A stretch of DNA of 64,000 bases from Dyadobacter diqingensis (GCF_024220585.1 NZ_JAMXKF010000009.1:275214-339213), one strand, 5' to 3'; positions 16,717 to 25,677 are shown, counted from the first letter of the stretch. Notes: a model not told the origin generated them from the sequence alone. Numbers and translations are program-made.

Positions 16717-16821
16717 TCAAGGTTTGTAACTTTTCTCGTGGTTCTCTAACCAACGTCCTACCAAAAAAGCAGAAGTTAAAAGAACAACGTAAAAAGCTAT
16801 CATAACGATTGTCATAAACAT
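16717..16821 (-). CDS. Candidate 34-residue single-pass membrane microprotein
   Basis: A short ORF whose product is one hydrophobic helix (about residues 2-22) followed by a charged cytoplasmic-type tail (GRWLENHEKSYKP). Support comes from context: a TATTTTTG -7 box at 16863-16856 lies 35 bases upstream, and a perfect terminator begins immediately after the stop, so the transcription unit is neatly bounded. Function is unknown; small one-helix proteins often modulate membrane complexes. The second ATG, two codons in, is an alternative start. Confidence 0.6.
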   Translation of the reverse strand: MFMTIVMIAFYVVLLTSAFLVGRWLENHEKSYKP

Positions 16822-16855
16822 GATGATATCTGATTAGGTCCTGATTGAATGTGGG

Positions 16856-16863
16856 CAAAAATA
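16856..16863 (-). promoter_or_regulatory. Candidate -7 promoter box (TATTTTTG)
   Basis: Exact match to the Bacteroidota TAnnTTTG -7 consensus on the minus strand, 35 bases before the micro-gene start. No TTG -33 partner was found at the right distance. Confidence 0.35.
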
Positions 16864-16904
16864 AAGAAAAAAAGCTAACGCCTTACCCGCTCACTATAAA
16901 AAAA

Positions 16905-18029
16905 TTATAAAACCCCTTTCGTAGAAGGCATAAAATCAAGTGCTTTAAGGTCACGGCGAACCGCCATTTTTATCGCTTTTGCAAAACCTTTGAAGATCGA
17001 TTCAATTTTATGGTGTTCGTTTTGTCCTTCAACTTTGATGTTCAGGTTTGATAACGATGTGTCAGAAAAAGATTTGAAGAAATGGTAGAACATTTCTGTC
17101 GGCATTTCGCCAATTTTCTCTCTTTTAAATTCTGCATCCCATACCAGCCACGGACGGCCCGAGAAATCGATCGCAACCTGTGCGAGCGCTTCATCCATCG
17201 GAAGCAGGAATCCATAACGGCTGATACCGCGTTTGTCGCCGATAGCAATCCGGTAGGCTTCGCCCAGTGCCAGAGCCGTGTCTTCAATGGTATGGTGTTC
17301 GTCGATATGCAAATCTCCTTCGACATGAATCGTAAGGTCGGCTCCTGAATGGCGCGCAAGCTGGTCAAGCATATGATCATAAAATCCAAGTCCGGTGTGA
17401 ATGTCAGATCTTCCGCTTCCGTCCAGGTTTAGTTCAATTTTGATCTGCGTTTCCTTGGTATTTCTTTCGACAGAGGCTTTTCGTGCCGGTAATTTCAGAT
17501 GTTCATAAATAGCATCCCAGTCTTGTGAAACAAAAGAAACGGCTGCGCTCATAGCATCGGAAACACCGTCTTTGGCAAGTTCTGAACCAATGAAAATGGC
17601 TTTTGAACCCAGGTTGACGGCCAGCTGGACATCCGTAAGGCGGTCTCCGATTACATAACTGTTTGCCAGGTCATATTCATCCGAAAAGTAGGACTGCAAT
17701 AATCCGGTTCCAGGTTTTCTGGTAGGAAGGTTATCTTCCGGAAAACTTCTGTCTACGTGAATTGCTGCAAATTCAATGTTTTCTCCTTTTAATGTCTGAA
17801 GCATTTTATTTTGCGCCGGCCAGAAAGTATCCTCAGGGAAAGAACTTGTTCCAAGTCCGTCCTGGTTGGTTACCATTACCAATTCGTAATCCGTTTCTTC
17901 CGCTATTTTGCGAAGATTGGAAATGGCTTTTGGTAAAAACTCTAATTTTTCAAGAGAATCAACCTGAAAATCTGTTGGTGGCTCGACGATAATCGTTCCG
18001 TCGCGATCAATAAATAATACTTTTTTCAT
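16905..18029 (-). CDS. hisB: Bifunctional histidinol-phosphatase / imidazoleglycerol-phosphate dehydratase
   Basis: A 374-residue fusion catalysing two steps of histidine biosynthesis. The N-terminal HAD phosphatase (about 1-165) has D8 and D10 in FIDRDGT, a T-N-Q motif II (MVTNQDG) and ends with the GDRLTDV loop. The C-terminal dehydratase (about 180-374) shows the paired metal motifs, among them DEHHTIEDTALALGEA and EGQNEHHKIESIFK. The fusion is as in enterobacteria and many Bacteroidota. Other his genes are not adjacent, so this one is outside a compact his operon. Both active sites look intact. Confidence 0.96.
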   Translation of the reverse strand: MKKVLFIDRDGTIIVEPPTDFQVDSLEKLEFLPKAISNLRKIAEETDYELVMVTNQDGLGTSSFPEDTFWPAQNKMLQTLKGENIEFAAIHVDRSFPEDNLPTRKPGTGLLQSYFSDEYDLANSYVIGDRLTDVQLAVNLGSKAIFIGSELAKDGVSDAMSAAVSFVSQDWDAIYEHLKLPARKASVERNTKETQIKIELNLDGSGRSDIHTGLGFYDHMLDQLARHSGADLTIHVEGDLHIDEHHTIEDTALALGEAYRIAIGDKRGISRYGFLLPMDEALAQVAIDFSGRPWLVWDAEFKREKIGEMPTEMFYHFFKSFSDTSLSNLNIKVEGQNEHHKIESIFKGFAKAIKMAVRRDLKALDFMPSTKGVL

Positions 18030-18234
18030 TAAAATAGGATACTAAGGCTCAAACTGTTTAAACAAACTTGGGTACAGGGAAAGGCGAATGCCCGTTAACC
18101 GGCACAAAGTTCGTAAACTATATGGGATTGAAAAGCTATAAGGGAAGTAAATAATAGGAATAGGGCTTGCCGCAACAAAAAGGTGTGCAAAGAAGTTGTA
18201 CATTTACGGGAGAAATCAATTCATTTTTTGCAGG

Positions 18235-18828
18235 ATGTTTACAGGTATTGTAGAAACAATAGGAGAGGTTATTAAAGTTGAAACAGAAGGTACGAACAAA
18301 ACTTTCACATTACGTTCGACGCTGACCCCGGAACTGAAAATTGATCAGAGTCTGAACCACAATGGTGTTTGCCTTACCGTTGTATCAATCAGGGAAGATA
18401 CTTATCAGGTTACGGCTGTGGAGGAAACTTTGAAAAAGACCAATCTTGGCAAGCTGGCAGAAGGCAGTAAAGTAAATCTGGAACGTTGTATGCCGGCAAA
18501 CGGTCGCTTCGACGGGCATATTGTACAAGGGCATGTAGACCAGGTAGGTACGTGTACGCGCGTGGAGGAAAGAGACGGAAGCTGGTTATATGATTTCGAA
18601 TATGACGCTTCACTGGGTAATGTGACGGTCGAAAAAGGCTCGATCTGTATCAATGGGGTAAGTCTTACCGTTTTTAATTCAGAAAAAAATGCCTTCCGGG
18701 TTACCATTATACCGTACACGCATTCGTTTACAAATTTTCACCAGTTACAGGAAGGCGATACCATAAACCTCGAATTCGATATTCTGGGGAAATATATACA
18801 GAGGATTCTTGGCGCACATACCGCATAG
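18235..18828 (+). CDS. ribE: Riboflavin synthase, alpha subunit
   Basis: A 197-residue cytoplasmic enzyme that dismutates two molecules of 6,7-dimethyl-8-ribityllumazine to riboflavin. It has the two tandem lumazine-binding beta barrels: MFTGIVETIGEV at residue 1 and GHIVQGHVDQVG near residue 100. The ATG at 18235 is the conserved start; a TTG 39 bases upstream is not. No FMN riboswitch was recognised in the 205-base leader, and other rib genes are absent nearby. Family and function are secure. Confidence 0.95.
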   Translation: MFTGIVETIGEVIKVETEGTNKTFTLRSTLTPELKIDQSLNHNGVCLTVVSIREDTYQVTAVEETLKKTNLGKLAEGSKVNLERCMPANGRFDGHIVQGHVDQVGTCTRVEERDGSWLYDFEYDASLGNVTVEKGSICINGVSLTVFNSEKNAFRVTIIPYTHSFTNFHQLQEGDTINLEFDILGKYIQRILGAHTA

Positions 18829-18898
18829 GTTATTTGCATCTTGAAATATTCCTTCTATTTTTACCGTTTTTAAGAAATTACCCGCATCATGTATTTCC

Positions 18899-19696
18899 AT
18901 GGCAAAAATTAGCACACAATCCCGTAAGGATCTTTTCATACATATAGGCATTGTAGTATCACTCATACTGGTATTTTTTCTAGGCTTTTTCTTTATCTAT
19001 TTACCGTTTACGACCAATCACGGGGAGGCGATCACCGTGCCTGATTTGCGTAAGAAAAATCTGAGTGAACTGGAAGATTTCCTGGACGCGAGAGATTTGC
19101 GTTACGAGGTCGATTCGGCATATGTAGCCAATATGCCTCCTTTGACGGTGATTCAGCAATATCCAAAACCTGGTGCAAAGGTTAAAGAAGGTAGAAAAAT
19201 ATACGTGACCGTTGTTTCTCTAACAGCGCCGCTTATCAAAATGCCGAAGCTGACCGACATGACGTATAGAAGTGCGCAGATGCAGCTTAAGAGCCTTGGA
19301 CTTGAAGAAGGGACCATTTCTTATGTTCCGGATATGGCACAAAATGCTGTTTTGCGACAAATGTATAAAGGTGCTGAAATATTGCCCGGACAACCGATTG
19401 CCAAAGGATCAAAAATTGATCTTGAATTGGGTGAGGGATTGGGAACGGCACAGTTTGAGTTACCTTCTGTTATTGGAATGCCCCTGGATGAAGCCAAAAT
19501 CCAGATTGTCGGTGCAGGGTTAAAGGTTGGTCAGGTGATGGAAGTTGCGGCTGAGGAAGGCCAGGCTCCCGGCAGCGTGGTGCGACAAAATCCTGAATCA
19601 GGCAATAAAGTTCGTATCGGCGATGTAATTGACCTGTGGGTTGTACCCGCGGGCGCGGAACCAAATGCCTCAAATGAAGACAGCACACAACCTTAA
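18899..19696 (+). CDS. PASTA-domain membrane protein
   Basis: A 265-residue protein with a short cytoplasmic N-terminus, one transmembrane helix (about 16-36) and three extracytoplasmic PASTA domains (about 42-109, 111-183 and 186-251), recognised by V-P-D-L-x-x-x, IQQYPKPGAKVKEGRKIYVTV and VVRQNPESGNKVRIGDVIDL. PASTA domains bind peptidoglycan stem peptides or partner proteins. No kinase or penicillin-binding domain is attached, which is usual for Bacteroidota homologues. The last 23 bases overlap the start of the T9SS-sorted protein gene, so the two are co-transcribed. Confidence 0.9.
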   Translation: MAKISTQSRKDLFIHIGIVVSLILVFFLGFFFIYLPFTTNHGEAITVPDLRKKNLSELEDFLDARDLRYEVDSAYVANMPPLTVIQQYPKPGAKVKEGRKIYVTVVSLTAPLIKMPKLTDMTYRSAQMQLKSLGLEEGTISYVPDMAQNAVLRQMYKGAEILPGQPIAKGSKIDLELGEGLGTAQFELPSVIGMPLDEAKIQIVGAGLKVGQVMEVAAEEGQAPGSVVRQNPESGNKVRIGDVIDLWVVPAGAEPNASNEDSTQP

Positions 19697-21554
19697 ATCA
19701 GACATTGAAAAGAATTTTAAATTTTGGACGACAACCTTATTACTGCTGACCGTTTTTCAGTTTGGTAAGGCTTATGGGCAAATTAAACTTGTTCCCATAG
19801 GTACTAATTCGTATGCCGAAAGCCCGGATCTGCAATCAGCCAGAATCCAGGCATCACGAAGTCTGCCGTTTTTTGACGATTTTTCTACAACCACGACCCG
19901 ATATCCCGATGCAACTTTGTGGATGCCGGGTGGCGGTGTTTATGTTAACAATACGATGGCAACCACGCAGCCATCTGTGAACATGGTAACGTTCGACGGC
20001 TTAAATGCCAGTGGAACACCCTATGAATATTTAAATCAGCTGTCCTCAGGCTTGGCGGATACACTAACGTCGGTACCTATCAATCTGGCGGGATTATCGC
20101 CCGCTGATTCGGTTTATCTGAGCTTTCACTGGCTTGCCAAAGGGTTGGGAGAATTACCGGATAGTGACGACAGTTTAACGCTTGAATTTCTGGATAAAAA
20201 CAACCAGTGGACCTTCATGTGGGCGCAGAAAGGCTTGGTGTACGATACATTGTTTACGCAGAAACTGATCGCGGTAAAGAAGCCTGATTTTTTTTACGAT
20301 GGTTTTCAATTTCGTTTCAGAGCCTATGGCAAACGTTCAGGGGGTTACGATACCTGGCATCTGGACTATATTTATCTGAACAAAGGGCGATCTGCCAATG
20401 ACCGGTATGTGGTGGATCTTGCTGTAAGAACGCCGCTCACTTCCTTTTTGAAAAAATATACGTCCATGCCATTGAAACAGTATTGGGTTAATCCAGCACT
20501 GGCAACGGCTGCGCAGGTAGAGACGAATATTTACAATTTCTCAAATAAGCTAAACCTGACAACGTATAGCCTTAGAATTGAAGATGATTTGACCAGGGAA
20601 GTGTACCAAACGTTCAAATCAGACAGTACGGAAGTTATTGGCGGGAATGTGGTGCAGACGAAAAGGGTAGCGCTTTCTCCGAAAATCCCACAAAATACTG
20701 CCCTTAAGGAATTAAAGCTTAAACTTACATTTTGGCTGAACACATCAGATCAGAACACGACAACAATTCCGTCTGTTGATTTAAGAAGAAATGACACAGT
20801 GCGCGCCCGGACTGTTTTGAGTGATTATTATGCTTATGATGACGGTACTGCCGAGTATGGTGTGCAGATCAGTCAGAGACTGGCGCGCGTCGTACAGCGT
20901 TTTGTACTTGCAAAACCCGATACACTGGCCGGTCTGAATATGTCGATTGTACCTTTCAACAAGGATATTTCAGGACAGGCTTTTACCATTCAGGTGTGGA
21001 ATAACAAAAACGGGAAACCTGATCAGGTACTCGTTCAAAAGTCGGTTGCGGCCCGGTATCCGGAGCAAAGAGATGGTTTTATTCAGTATGCGTTCGATAG
21101 CCCGGTTGCCGTTACCGATACCTTTTACGTAGGATGGATCCAGATTAATGAGCAGCCATTGAGTATAGGATTTGACAGGAATTCTTTACTTGGAAAGGAA
21201 AACGTATTTTTCAATCTGAGTAATGAATGGGTGAAGGAAACAAGTTTAAAAGGCAGCATCATGATCCGTCCGTACATGGGAGGGAAAGCGACCGGTGTGG
21301 TTACCGGCAATGAGCCGGCGATTGATAACAACGCTTATTTCTTCCCAAATCCTAACAAGGGCGTAATTAACTGGAAAAGCAGTTACGTTAAAAAAATAGA
21401 AATTTATGCTTTGCAGGGGAATCTGGTAAAAACAATAACGCCTGAAACCGGGAGTCAGTCAGCCTCTGTAAGTGATCTTGTCGATGGCATGTATATATTT
21501 AAAGCATCGGATGGGAAACGTTCTTTCGCGCAAAAAATGTTGATAGTAAAATAG
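19674..21554 (+). CDS. Secreted protein with T9SS type-A C-terminal sorting domain
   Basis: A 626-residue protein. The ATG at 19674 gives a signal peptide with a long n-region (hydrophobic core about 18-30, ending AYGQ). The large central part is beta-rich with no family I recognise. The last about 75 residues form a type IX secretion sorting domain: YFFPNPNKGVINW, then IEIYALQGNLVKT, and the end FAQKMLIVK. Such domains are recognised by the T9SS and usually removed as the protein is attached or released at the surface. The gld genes at 24.5-29.4 kb provide the machinery. It overlaps the PASTA gene by 23 bases. Confidence 0.88.
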   Translation: MKTAHNLKSDIEKNFKFWTTTLLLLTVFQFGKAYGQIKLVPIGTNSYAESPDLQSARIQASRSLPFFDDFSTTTTRYPDATLWMPGGGVYVNNTMATTQPSVNMVTFDGLNASGTPYEYLNQLSSGLADTLTSVPINLAGLSPADSVYLSFHWLAKGLGELPDSDDSLTLEFLDKNNQWTFMWAQKGLVYDTLFTQKLIAVKKPDFFYDGFQFRFRAYGKRSGGYDTWHLDYIYLNKGRSANDRYVVDLAVRTPLTSFLKKYTSMPLKQYWVNPALATAAQVETNIYNFSNKLNLTTYSLRIEDDLTREVYQTFKSDSTEVIGGNVVQTKRVALSPKIPQNTALKELKLKLTFWLNTSDQNTTTIPSVDLRRNDTVRARTVLSDYYAYDDGTAEYGVQISQRLARVVQRFVLAKPDTLAGLNMSIVPFNKDISGQAFTIQVWNNKNGKPDQVLVQKSVAARYPEQRDGFIQYAFDSPVAVTDTFYVGWIQINEQPLSIGFDRNSLLGKENVFFNLSNEWVKETSLKGSIMIRPYMGGKATGVVTGNEPAIDNNAYFFPNPNKGVINWKSSYVKKIEIYALQGNLVKTITPETGSQSASVSDLVDGMYIFKASDGKRSFAQKMLIVK

Positions 21555-21586
21555 ACCTTAAAACCGAATTATATAACTTAATAATC

Positions 21587-21892
21587 ATGGATATTACAGT
21601 AGAAGAATTGAAAGAACGTCTGGACAACGGTGAAGAATTGAATTTCTATGACGTACGTGAAGAACATGAATTTGAAGAAGATAATCTGGGTGCAATCCTG
21701 ATTCCACTTGCAGAGTTACCGGATCACGTAGCGGAGCTTGAACCGTTGAAAGATTCTGAAATAATCATCCATTGCCGTTCAGGTGCAAGAAGCGGAAAGG
21801 CTCAAAAATATCTTGAATCATTGGGCTTTACCAATGTTCGTAATGTTTTGGGTGGAATTCTTGCTTACAGAGAACTGGAAGAAGAAGCTTAG
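21587..21892 (+). CDS. Rhodanese-like domain protein
   Basis: A 101-residue single rhodanese domain, the size of GlpE/PspE-type sulfurtransferases. The active-site loop HCRSGARSGKA has the catalytic Cys followed by the R-x-G-x-R-S pattern, so it should form a persulfide. The family moves sulfane sulfur, for example from thiosulfate to cyanide or thioredoxin; the physiological acceptor is unknown. There is no signal peptide, so it is cytoplasmic. It lies 32 bases after the T9SS-sorted protein gene and may be co-transcribed; a strong terminator follows. Confidence 0.92.
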   Translation: MDITVEELKERLDNGEELNFYDVREEHEFEEDNLGAILIPLAELPDHVAELEPLKDSEIIIHCRSGARSGKAQKYLESLGFTNVRNVLGGILAYRELEEEA

Positions 21893-21904
21893 GCTGCCGA
21901 TATT

Positions 21905-21962
21905 GAAACCGGATCTCATTAGTTATCACACCGATACTAGTGAGATCCGGTTTCTTCTTTTA
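21905..21962. terminator. Bidirectional terminator overlapping the miaA stop codon
   Basis: Thirteen-base perfect stem (21906-21918 with 21941-21953), extendable by five more pairs with one mismatch, ending in CTTCTTTT on the plus side. The minus-strand miaA stop codon (21937-21939) lies inside the hairpin, so the end of miaA and its terminator are merged. Confidence 0.75.
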
Positions 21963-22857
21963 TATAGGAAAGGATTTGGTCAAATTCATTTGCCTGAAAC
22001 CACTTGAAATCTCCCTGATGCCGGAACCAGGTTAACTGACGTTTGGCATACCTTCTGGAATTTTGCTTTAAGAGCCGCACCATTTCCTGCTCGTGATAGA
22101 GTCCGTCAAGGAATCCATACACCTCTTTATAACCCACCGTTTGCAGCGCGTGACAATCGCGGTATGCAATCACACTTTTGGCTTCGTCAACCAAGCCCTG
22201 GTTAAGCATGCTGTCCATACGGGAATCGATCCGGTGGTACAAAGAAGCACGATCCCGGTCCAGTGCAATCAGTATTTGCCTGAAAGGCCTTTTCTGGATA
22301 TTTTTTTGCTGATATTGGGAAATCGGGATACCTGTTGTCTGAAAGACTTCCAGCGCACGTACAACCCGTTGCGGATTGTGAATTTCTTTTGTTGCCGAAA
22401 AATCCAGATCAATTTTCCTGATCTCATCCTGCAAGGTTAATAATCCTTCATTTAAAAGGCGATCGGTTAATAGTTGCCGAAGACCTTCCTTTGGAGCAGG
22501 AAGAGCATCCAGTCCCTCACAAACAGCCTTAATGTACAAGCCAGACCCACCAGTCATGATTACTTGGTCGTGCTCTTTAAAAAGAACTTCGAGCAGAGAA
22601 AGGGCGTCACGCTCAAAATCTCCTGCACTGTAAGATTCAGTTATGGAATGCGAATTGATAAAGTGATGTTTGGCCTGTTGCAATTCATTTTCATCCGGTT
22701 TCGCGGTGCCGATTGATAATTCACGGAAGATCTGCCGGGAATCGGCCGAGATAATTTCTGTATTAAAAGCCTGGGCAAGCCGTATAGCAAGTTCAGTTTT
22801 TCCGACGGCCGTTGGGCCGGCGATGGTAATCAGGTATTTTGCCTGGCTGTTTGGCAT
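21937..22857 (-). CDS. miaA: tRNA dimethylallyltransferase
   Basis: A 306-residue enzyme that adds the isopentenyl group to A37 of tRNAs reading UNN codons. The P-loop GPTAVGKTELAIRLA and the motif SADSRQIFRELSIGTAKP are both clear, and the C-terminal half carries KRQLTWFRHQ. The ATG at 22857 is preferred over a TTG 33 bases upstream because the conserved region starts ten residues later. A TATTTTTG -7 box on the minus strand (22895-22888) lies about 30 bases upstream of that ATG. Function is secure. Confidence 0.95.
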   Translation of the reverse strand: MPNSQAKYLITIAGPTAVGKTELAIRLAQAFNTEIISADSRQIFRELSIGTAKPDENELQQAKHHFINSHSITESYSAGDFERDALSLLEVLFKEHDQVIMTGGSGLYIKAVCEGLDALPAPKEGLRQLLTDRLLNEGLLTLQDEIRKIDLDFSATKEIHNPQRVVRALEVFQTTGIPISQYQQKNIQKRPFRQILIALDRDRASLYHRIDSRMDSMLNQGLVDEAKSVIAYRDCHALQTVGYKEVYGFLDGLYHEQEMVRLLKQNSRRYAKRQLTWFRHQGDFKWFQANEFDQILSYIKEETGSH

Positions 22858-22901
22858 TCTGGACTTTTTATGTGATTTTAGTAAACACAAAAATACACAT
22901 C

Positions 22902-23573
22902 ATGGACATGAGCACACTACTTTTTTTTATTTTATCATTGCTGCTGGGAGGAAGCCTGGGCGCAGGCGCATATTATTTTTTAGCGGGCCGGCATTTGACA
23001 CGCTCTGAACCGGAAAGGGAAGCGACTGTTTTACTGGAAAGAATCGAAAAGGTTTTCAAGGTCGTGATGGCGGAAGGTTACTTCACCGAAATTTATAATT
23101 ATCAGCACGACAAAAACATCTGGAATTTAATCAAGGATAAAAAGAAAGCACTGGTCATCGCGAAGGCGAAAGTTTTGGTAGGATATGATTTCGGGAAACT
23201 GCGCTATCACATGGAGGGCGCTGAGCGGAAGATGGTGATTGATTTTTTTCCCGAGCCGGAAGTCCTTTCCATGGATACCGATTATAAATTTTACGATATA
23301 GAGCAGGGGTGGCTAAACCGCTTTCAGAGCGACGACTATACTTCGATCCTGAATGAAGCGAAACAAACCATGAATGAAAAGGCGCTTCAAAGTGATTTGC
23401 CCAGGATTGCAACCAACCAGGTACAGCTAATGATGTTCCAGCTGGCGGCTACGATGAACTGGAAGGTAGATATGCGTCTGCCGGAAGCCAACAAGGATTT
23501 ATTGGAAGAATATGCAACCTACAAACCCATTGATGCCGGCATAGAATCTCTGAATAAAAAGTTGGATAGTTAG
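22902..23573 (+). CDS. DUF4230 membrane-anchored protein
   Basis: A 223-residue protein with an N-terminal transmembrane anchor (about 4-27, with a small-residue GGSLGAGAYYF stretch) and a soluble DUF4230 domain (about 45-200) with KKALVIAKAKVLVGYDFGKL and FPEPEVLSMD. The domain is common in Bacteroidota and Firmicutes, with no known activity. The ATG at 22902 gives the anchor directly; an upstream frame start overlaps miaA. The gene is divergent from miaA. Confidence 0.88.
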   Translation: MDMSTLLFFILSLLLGGSLGAGAYYFLAGRHLTRSEPEREATVLLERIEKVFKVVMAEGYFTEIYNYQHDKNIWNLIKDKKKALVIAKAKVLVGYDFGKLRYHMEGAERKMVIDFFPEPEVLSMDTDYKFYDIEQGWLNRFQSDDYTSILNEAKQTMNEKALQSDLPRIATNQVQLMMFQLAATMNWKVDMRLPEANKDLLEEYATYKPIDAGIESLNKKLDS

Positions 23574-23696
23574 TTTTTTCGACTGTTTTTAAAATAATAT
23601 GCCGCCAGTTCATCATTTTCCCGGTTTACGGCGTATACCATATAAATTCAATCTTTTTACTTTATATCTATTTCTCATTCTTAAACTTTTACAGTC

Positions 23697-24299
23697 ATGT
23701 TAAAAAAACTATTATTTGGAATATGTGTATGCTTTGTGGCATTGTTGGTAAGTTGTAAAGGTGACGATGGGGCAGTAGGACCGGTCGGTGCAAAAGGTGA
23801 TACAGGAGCAACTGGGGCGACGGGACCGGCAGGAGAGGATGCGACTGGCGGGTCTTCGGCCATCATTTTGACAACCGGAGCCGTAACTGGCGCTGGTACA
23901 AACGGGGACTTATCCTTCGGGCTTGTGGATAGCTTAACGACCGACGAAGCGTCATTTTATGATAGTGGCGTTGCCGTTTTAGTGTATGCCAAATCGTTAG
24001 GTGTATGGTGGCCACTTCCTGGCAGTGTTCAATTTACAGGTAATAAAGCAAGTGGATTTACCTTTGTTCATGGAGTCGATAGTGGTGTATTTTTTGTAGA
24101 TATTTTTACAACAGGTAATTCGGAGGGGTTAGCAACTGCACCGGTAAGAAGTTTTGATGATATCCGAGTGGTTTTACTTCCAGACCTGGGAGCGAGGAGA
24201 TCGTCTGAAATTAACTGGAACAACTATGAAGAAACGATTAAGGCTTTGGGCTTGACGGCTGCTGATGTTAAAAAAGCAGCGGTATTTAAGAAGAAGTAA
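23697..24299 (+). CDS. Lipoprotein with short collagen-like repeat
   Basis: A 200-residue predicted outer-membrane or surface lipoprotein: lipobox L-V-S-C with C20, then about eight Gly-X-Y triplets at residues 21-47 (GDDGAVGPVGAKGDTGATG), then a globular beta-rich domain with many Gly, Ser and aromatic residues, and a Lys-rich C-terminus. The Gly-X-Y stretch is far too short to make a stable triple helix alone but could trimerise the domain. Similar short collagen-like lipoproteins occur in Bacteroidota; function is unknown. Confidence 0.82.
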   Translation: MLKKLLFGICVCFVALLVSCKGDDGAVGPVGAKGDTGATGATGPAGEDATGGSSAIILTTGAVTGAGTNGDLSFGLVDSLTTDEASFYDSGVAVLVYAKSLGVWWPLPGSVQFTGNKASGFTFVHGVDSGVFFVDIFTTGNSEGLATAPVRSFDDIRVVLLPDLGARRSSEINWNNYEETIKALGLTAADVKKAAVFKKK

Positions 24300-24322
24300 T
24301 AGGGGATAAAAGCTTTATTAAT

Positions 24323-24372
24323 AGTCCTGAAATCATTAAATCCAGATCGGTTTGATGGTTTCAGGACTTTTT
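24323..24372 (+). terminator. Rho-independent terminator of the collagen-like lipoprotein gene
   Basis: Fourteen-base stem with one wobble pair (24323-24336 with 24355-24368) followed by a T-run to 24372. Confidence 0.8.
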
Positions 24373-24512
24373 AATTGTAAACTGTGTTGTATCGTACCTT
24401 CTCTATAAACCCGTTAAAATTCTGGTTTTGGAGGGAATATATTTTTGAACCTTATTATAGATTTCCTTACAAAGATGCGCCGACAGGACGAAAGTGAGGG
24501 GCTAATAATGTA

Positions 24513-24568
24513 AAAGAGAAATGGCCAAGATTTATTTCCCATAGGAATAATCTTGGCCATTTCTCTTT
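24513..24568 (-). terminator. Long hairpin terminator closing the gld operon
   Basis: Twenty-base perfect stem (24513-24532 with 24549-24568) lying 15 bases downstream of the gldN stop codon on the minus strand. The arms begin with AAAGAGAAATGG and end with its complement. Confidence 0.75.
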
Positions 24569-24582
24569 ACACTATATCTTTT

Positions 24583-25632
24583 TTAATACTCCCAAAGACC
24601 GTGTTCAAGCTCCATTAACTCCTGCTCGTAGTTGAGCGATTTAATAAGGGCTTCTTTGTCTCCTTTGTAAATATCTAAAAATGACTTATCCGATGCGTTT
24701 GAGTACTTGGTGATACGTCCGTAAAACAATCGTAAATCAAAGGCGTCTGCAAGATTTTTGTTTTGCGCTGTGTTATGCGAGTTATACCAGATATATTTCT
24801 TTGGATCACTGCGGAACAAACGCTCAACATCTTTGTATCGGAATGACGCAACCGGCATTTCTATCCCTGTTGCAGCATTTTGATCCGAAGGAATCAGAAG
24901 TGTTAAAGTTTGGATATCCATGTACAAACGTGAACGCTTTTTATCGAATGTCCAGTCTTCTTTTACTTCCATCAGACTGATCTGATCCGGGAAATATTCT
25001 TCCTCGATGGCAGAAGTTGCAGCTAGCTGGAAAGTATCAACCGGTATTGCTTCAACTACCGGTGGCTCTTCCTTCACAGGTTTTGCTCCTTTTTTAGTTG
25101 ATTTTTTTGGTTTCGGAGCTCCCCATCCGTCATCTTCTGCGGCAGCTGTTTTTTTCGAAGGAGCACCCCATCCATCATCAGCAGTTACCTTCTCAGATTT
25201 TTTCGCAGGATCAACTTTTGGTTTATCTGCAAATCCGTCACCGGCAGCAGGTGTACCAAATCCGGCAGCAATTTCTTCTGCGGAAAAGCCAGCTGTCTGG
25301 TTTGGAATAAGCATTTTCTTGTGGATCTGATCTCCTGTCAGTTTCGTCGTACAAGAGTCATTTGCATAAGCCTCAATCAAACCGGCTTTTGCAGCTTCCA
25401 AAAGGTATCTCGTGATCTCATTATTTTTTGAGAACATTGCAGTATTCTGTTTCTCTTTAAGATCCACTCTTCTCCACAAGGTTCTTTTCATCATCACATC
25501 ACCATCACTGATTGGATGTGACGAAAATTGATTGGCGGTAGAGTCTTCCTTCTCCTGAGCAAATACCATGGTAGTGCCCATCGTAAGGGACAATATTGAC
25601 CATGCAATTGTTTTTCCGTTCATTCTTCTCAT
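24583..25632 (-). CDS. gldN: Gliding motility / type IX secretion protein GldN (PorN)
   Basis: A 349-residue periplasmic T9SS protein. A signal peptide (about 1-25, ending VFAQ) is followed by the GldN domain, recognised by RTLWRRVDLKEKQN, LLEAAKAGLIEAYANDS and, near the end, NLADAFDLRLFYGRITKYSNASD. GldN forms a ring with GldK beneath the outer membrane. Residues about 112-205 form an unusual low-complexity, Lys/Pro/Ala-rich insert with two DDGWGAP repeats (152-158 and 167-173) that is not part of the recognisable core. It is last in the gldKLMN operon. Confidence 0.93.
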   Translation of the reverse strand: MRRMNGKTIAWSILSLTMGTTMVFAQEKEDSTANQFSSHPISDGDVMMKRTLWRRVDLKEKQNTAMFSKNNEITRYLLEAAKAGLIEAYANDSCTTKLTGDQIHKKMLIPNQTAGFSAEEIAAGFGTPAAGDGFADKPKVDPAKKSEKVTADDGWGAPSKKTAAAEDDGWGAPKPKKSTKKGAKPVKEEPPVVEAIPVDTFQLAATSAIEEEYFPDQISLMEVKEDWTFDKKRSRLYMDIQTLTLLIPSDQNAATGIEMPVASFRYKDVERLFRSDPKKYIWYNSHNTAQNKNLADAFDLRLFYGRITKYSNASDKSFLDIYKGDKEALIKSLNYEQELMELEHGLWEY

Positions 25633-25677
25633 TGCTTATATTTTTATCTTATCCAATCAGCAATTGTAAAGTCTTGA

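Noticed and set aside
18030..18234. Possible FMN riboswitch upstream of riboflavin synthase
   Set aside because: None of the conserved RFN core elements could be recognised in the leader.
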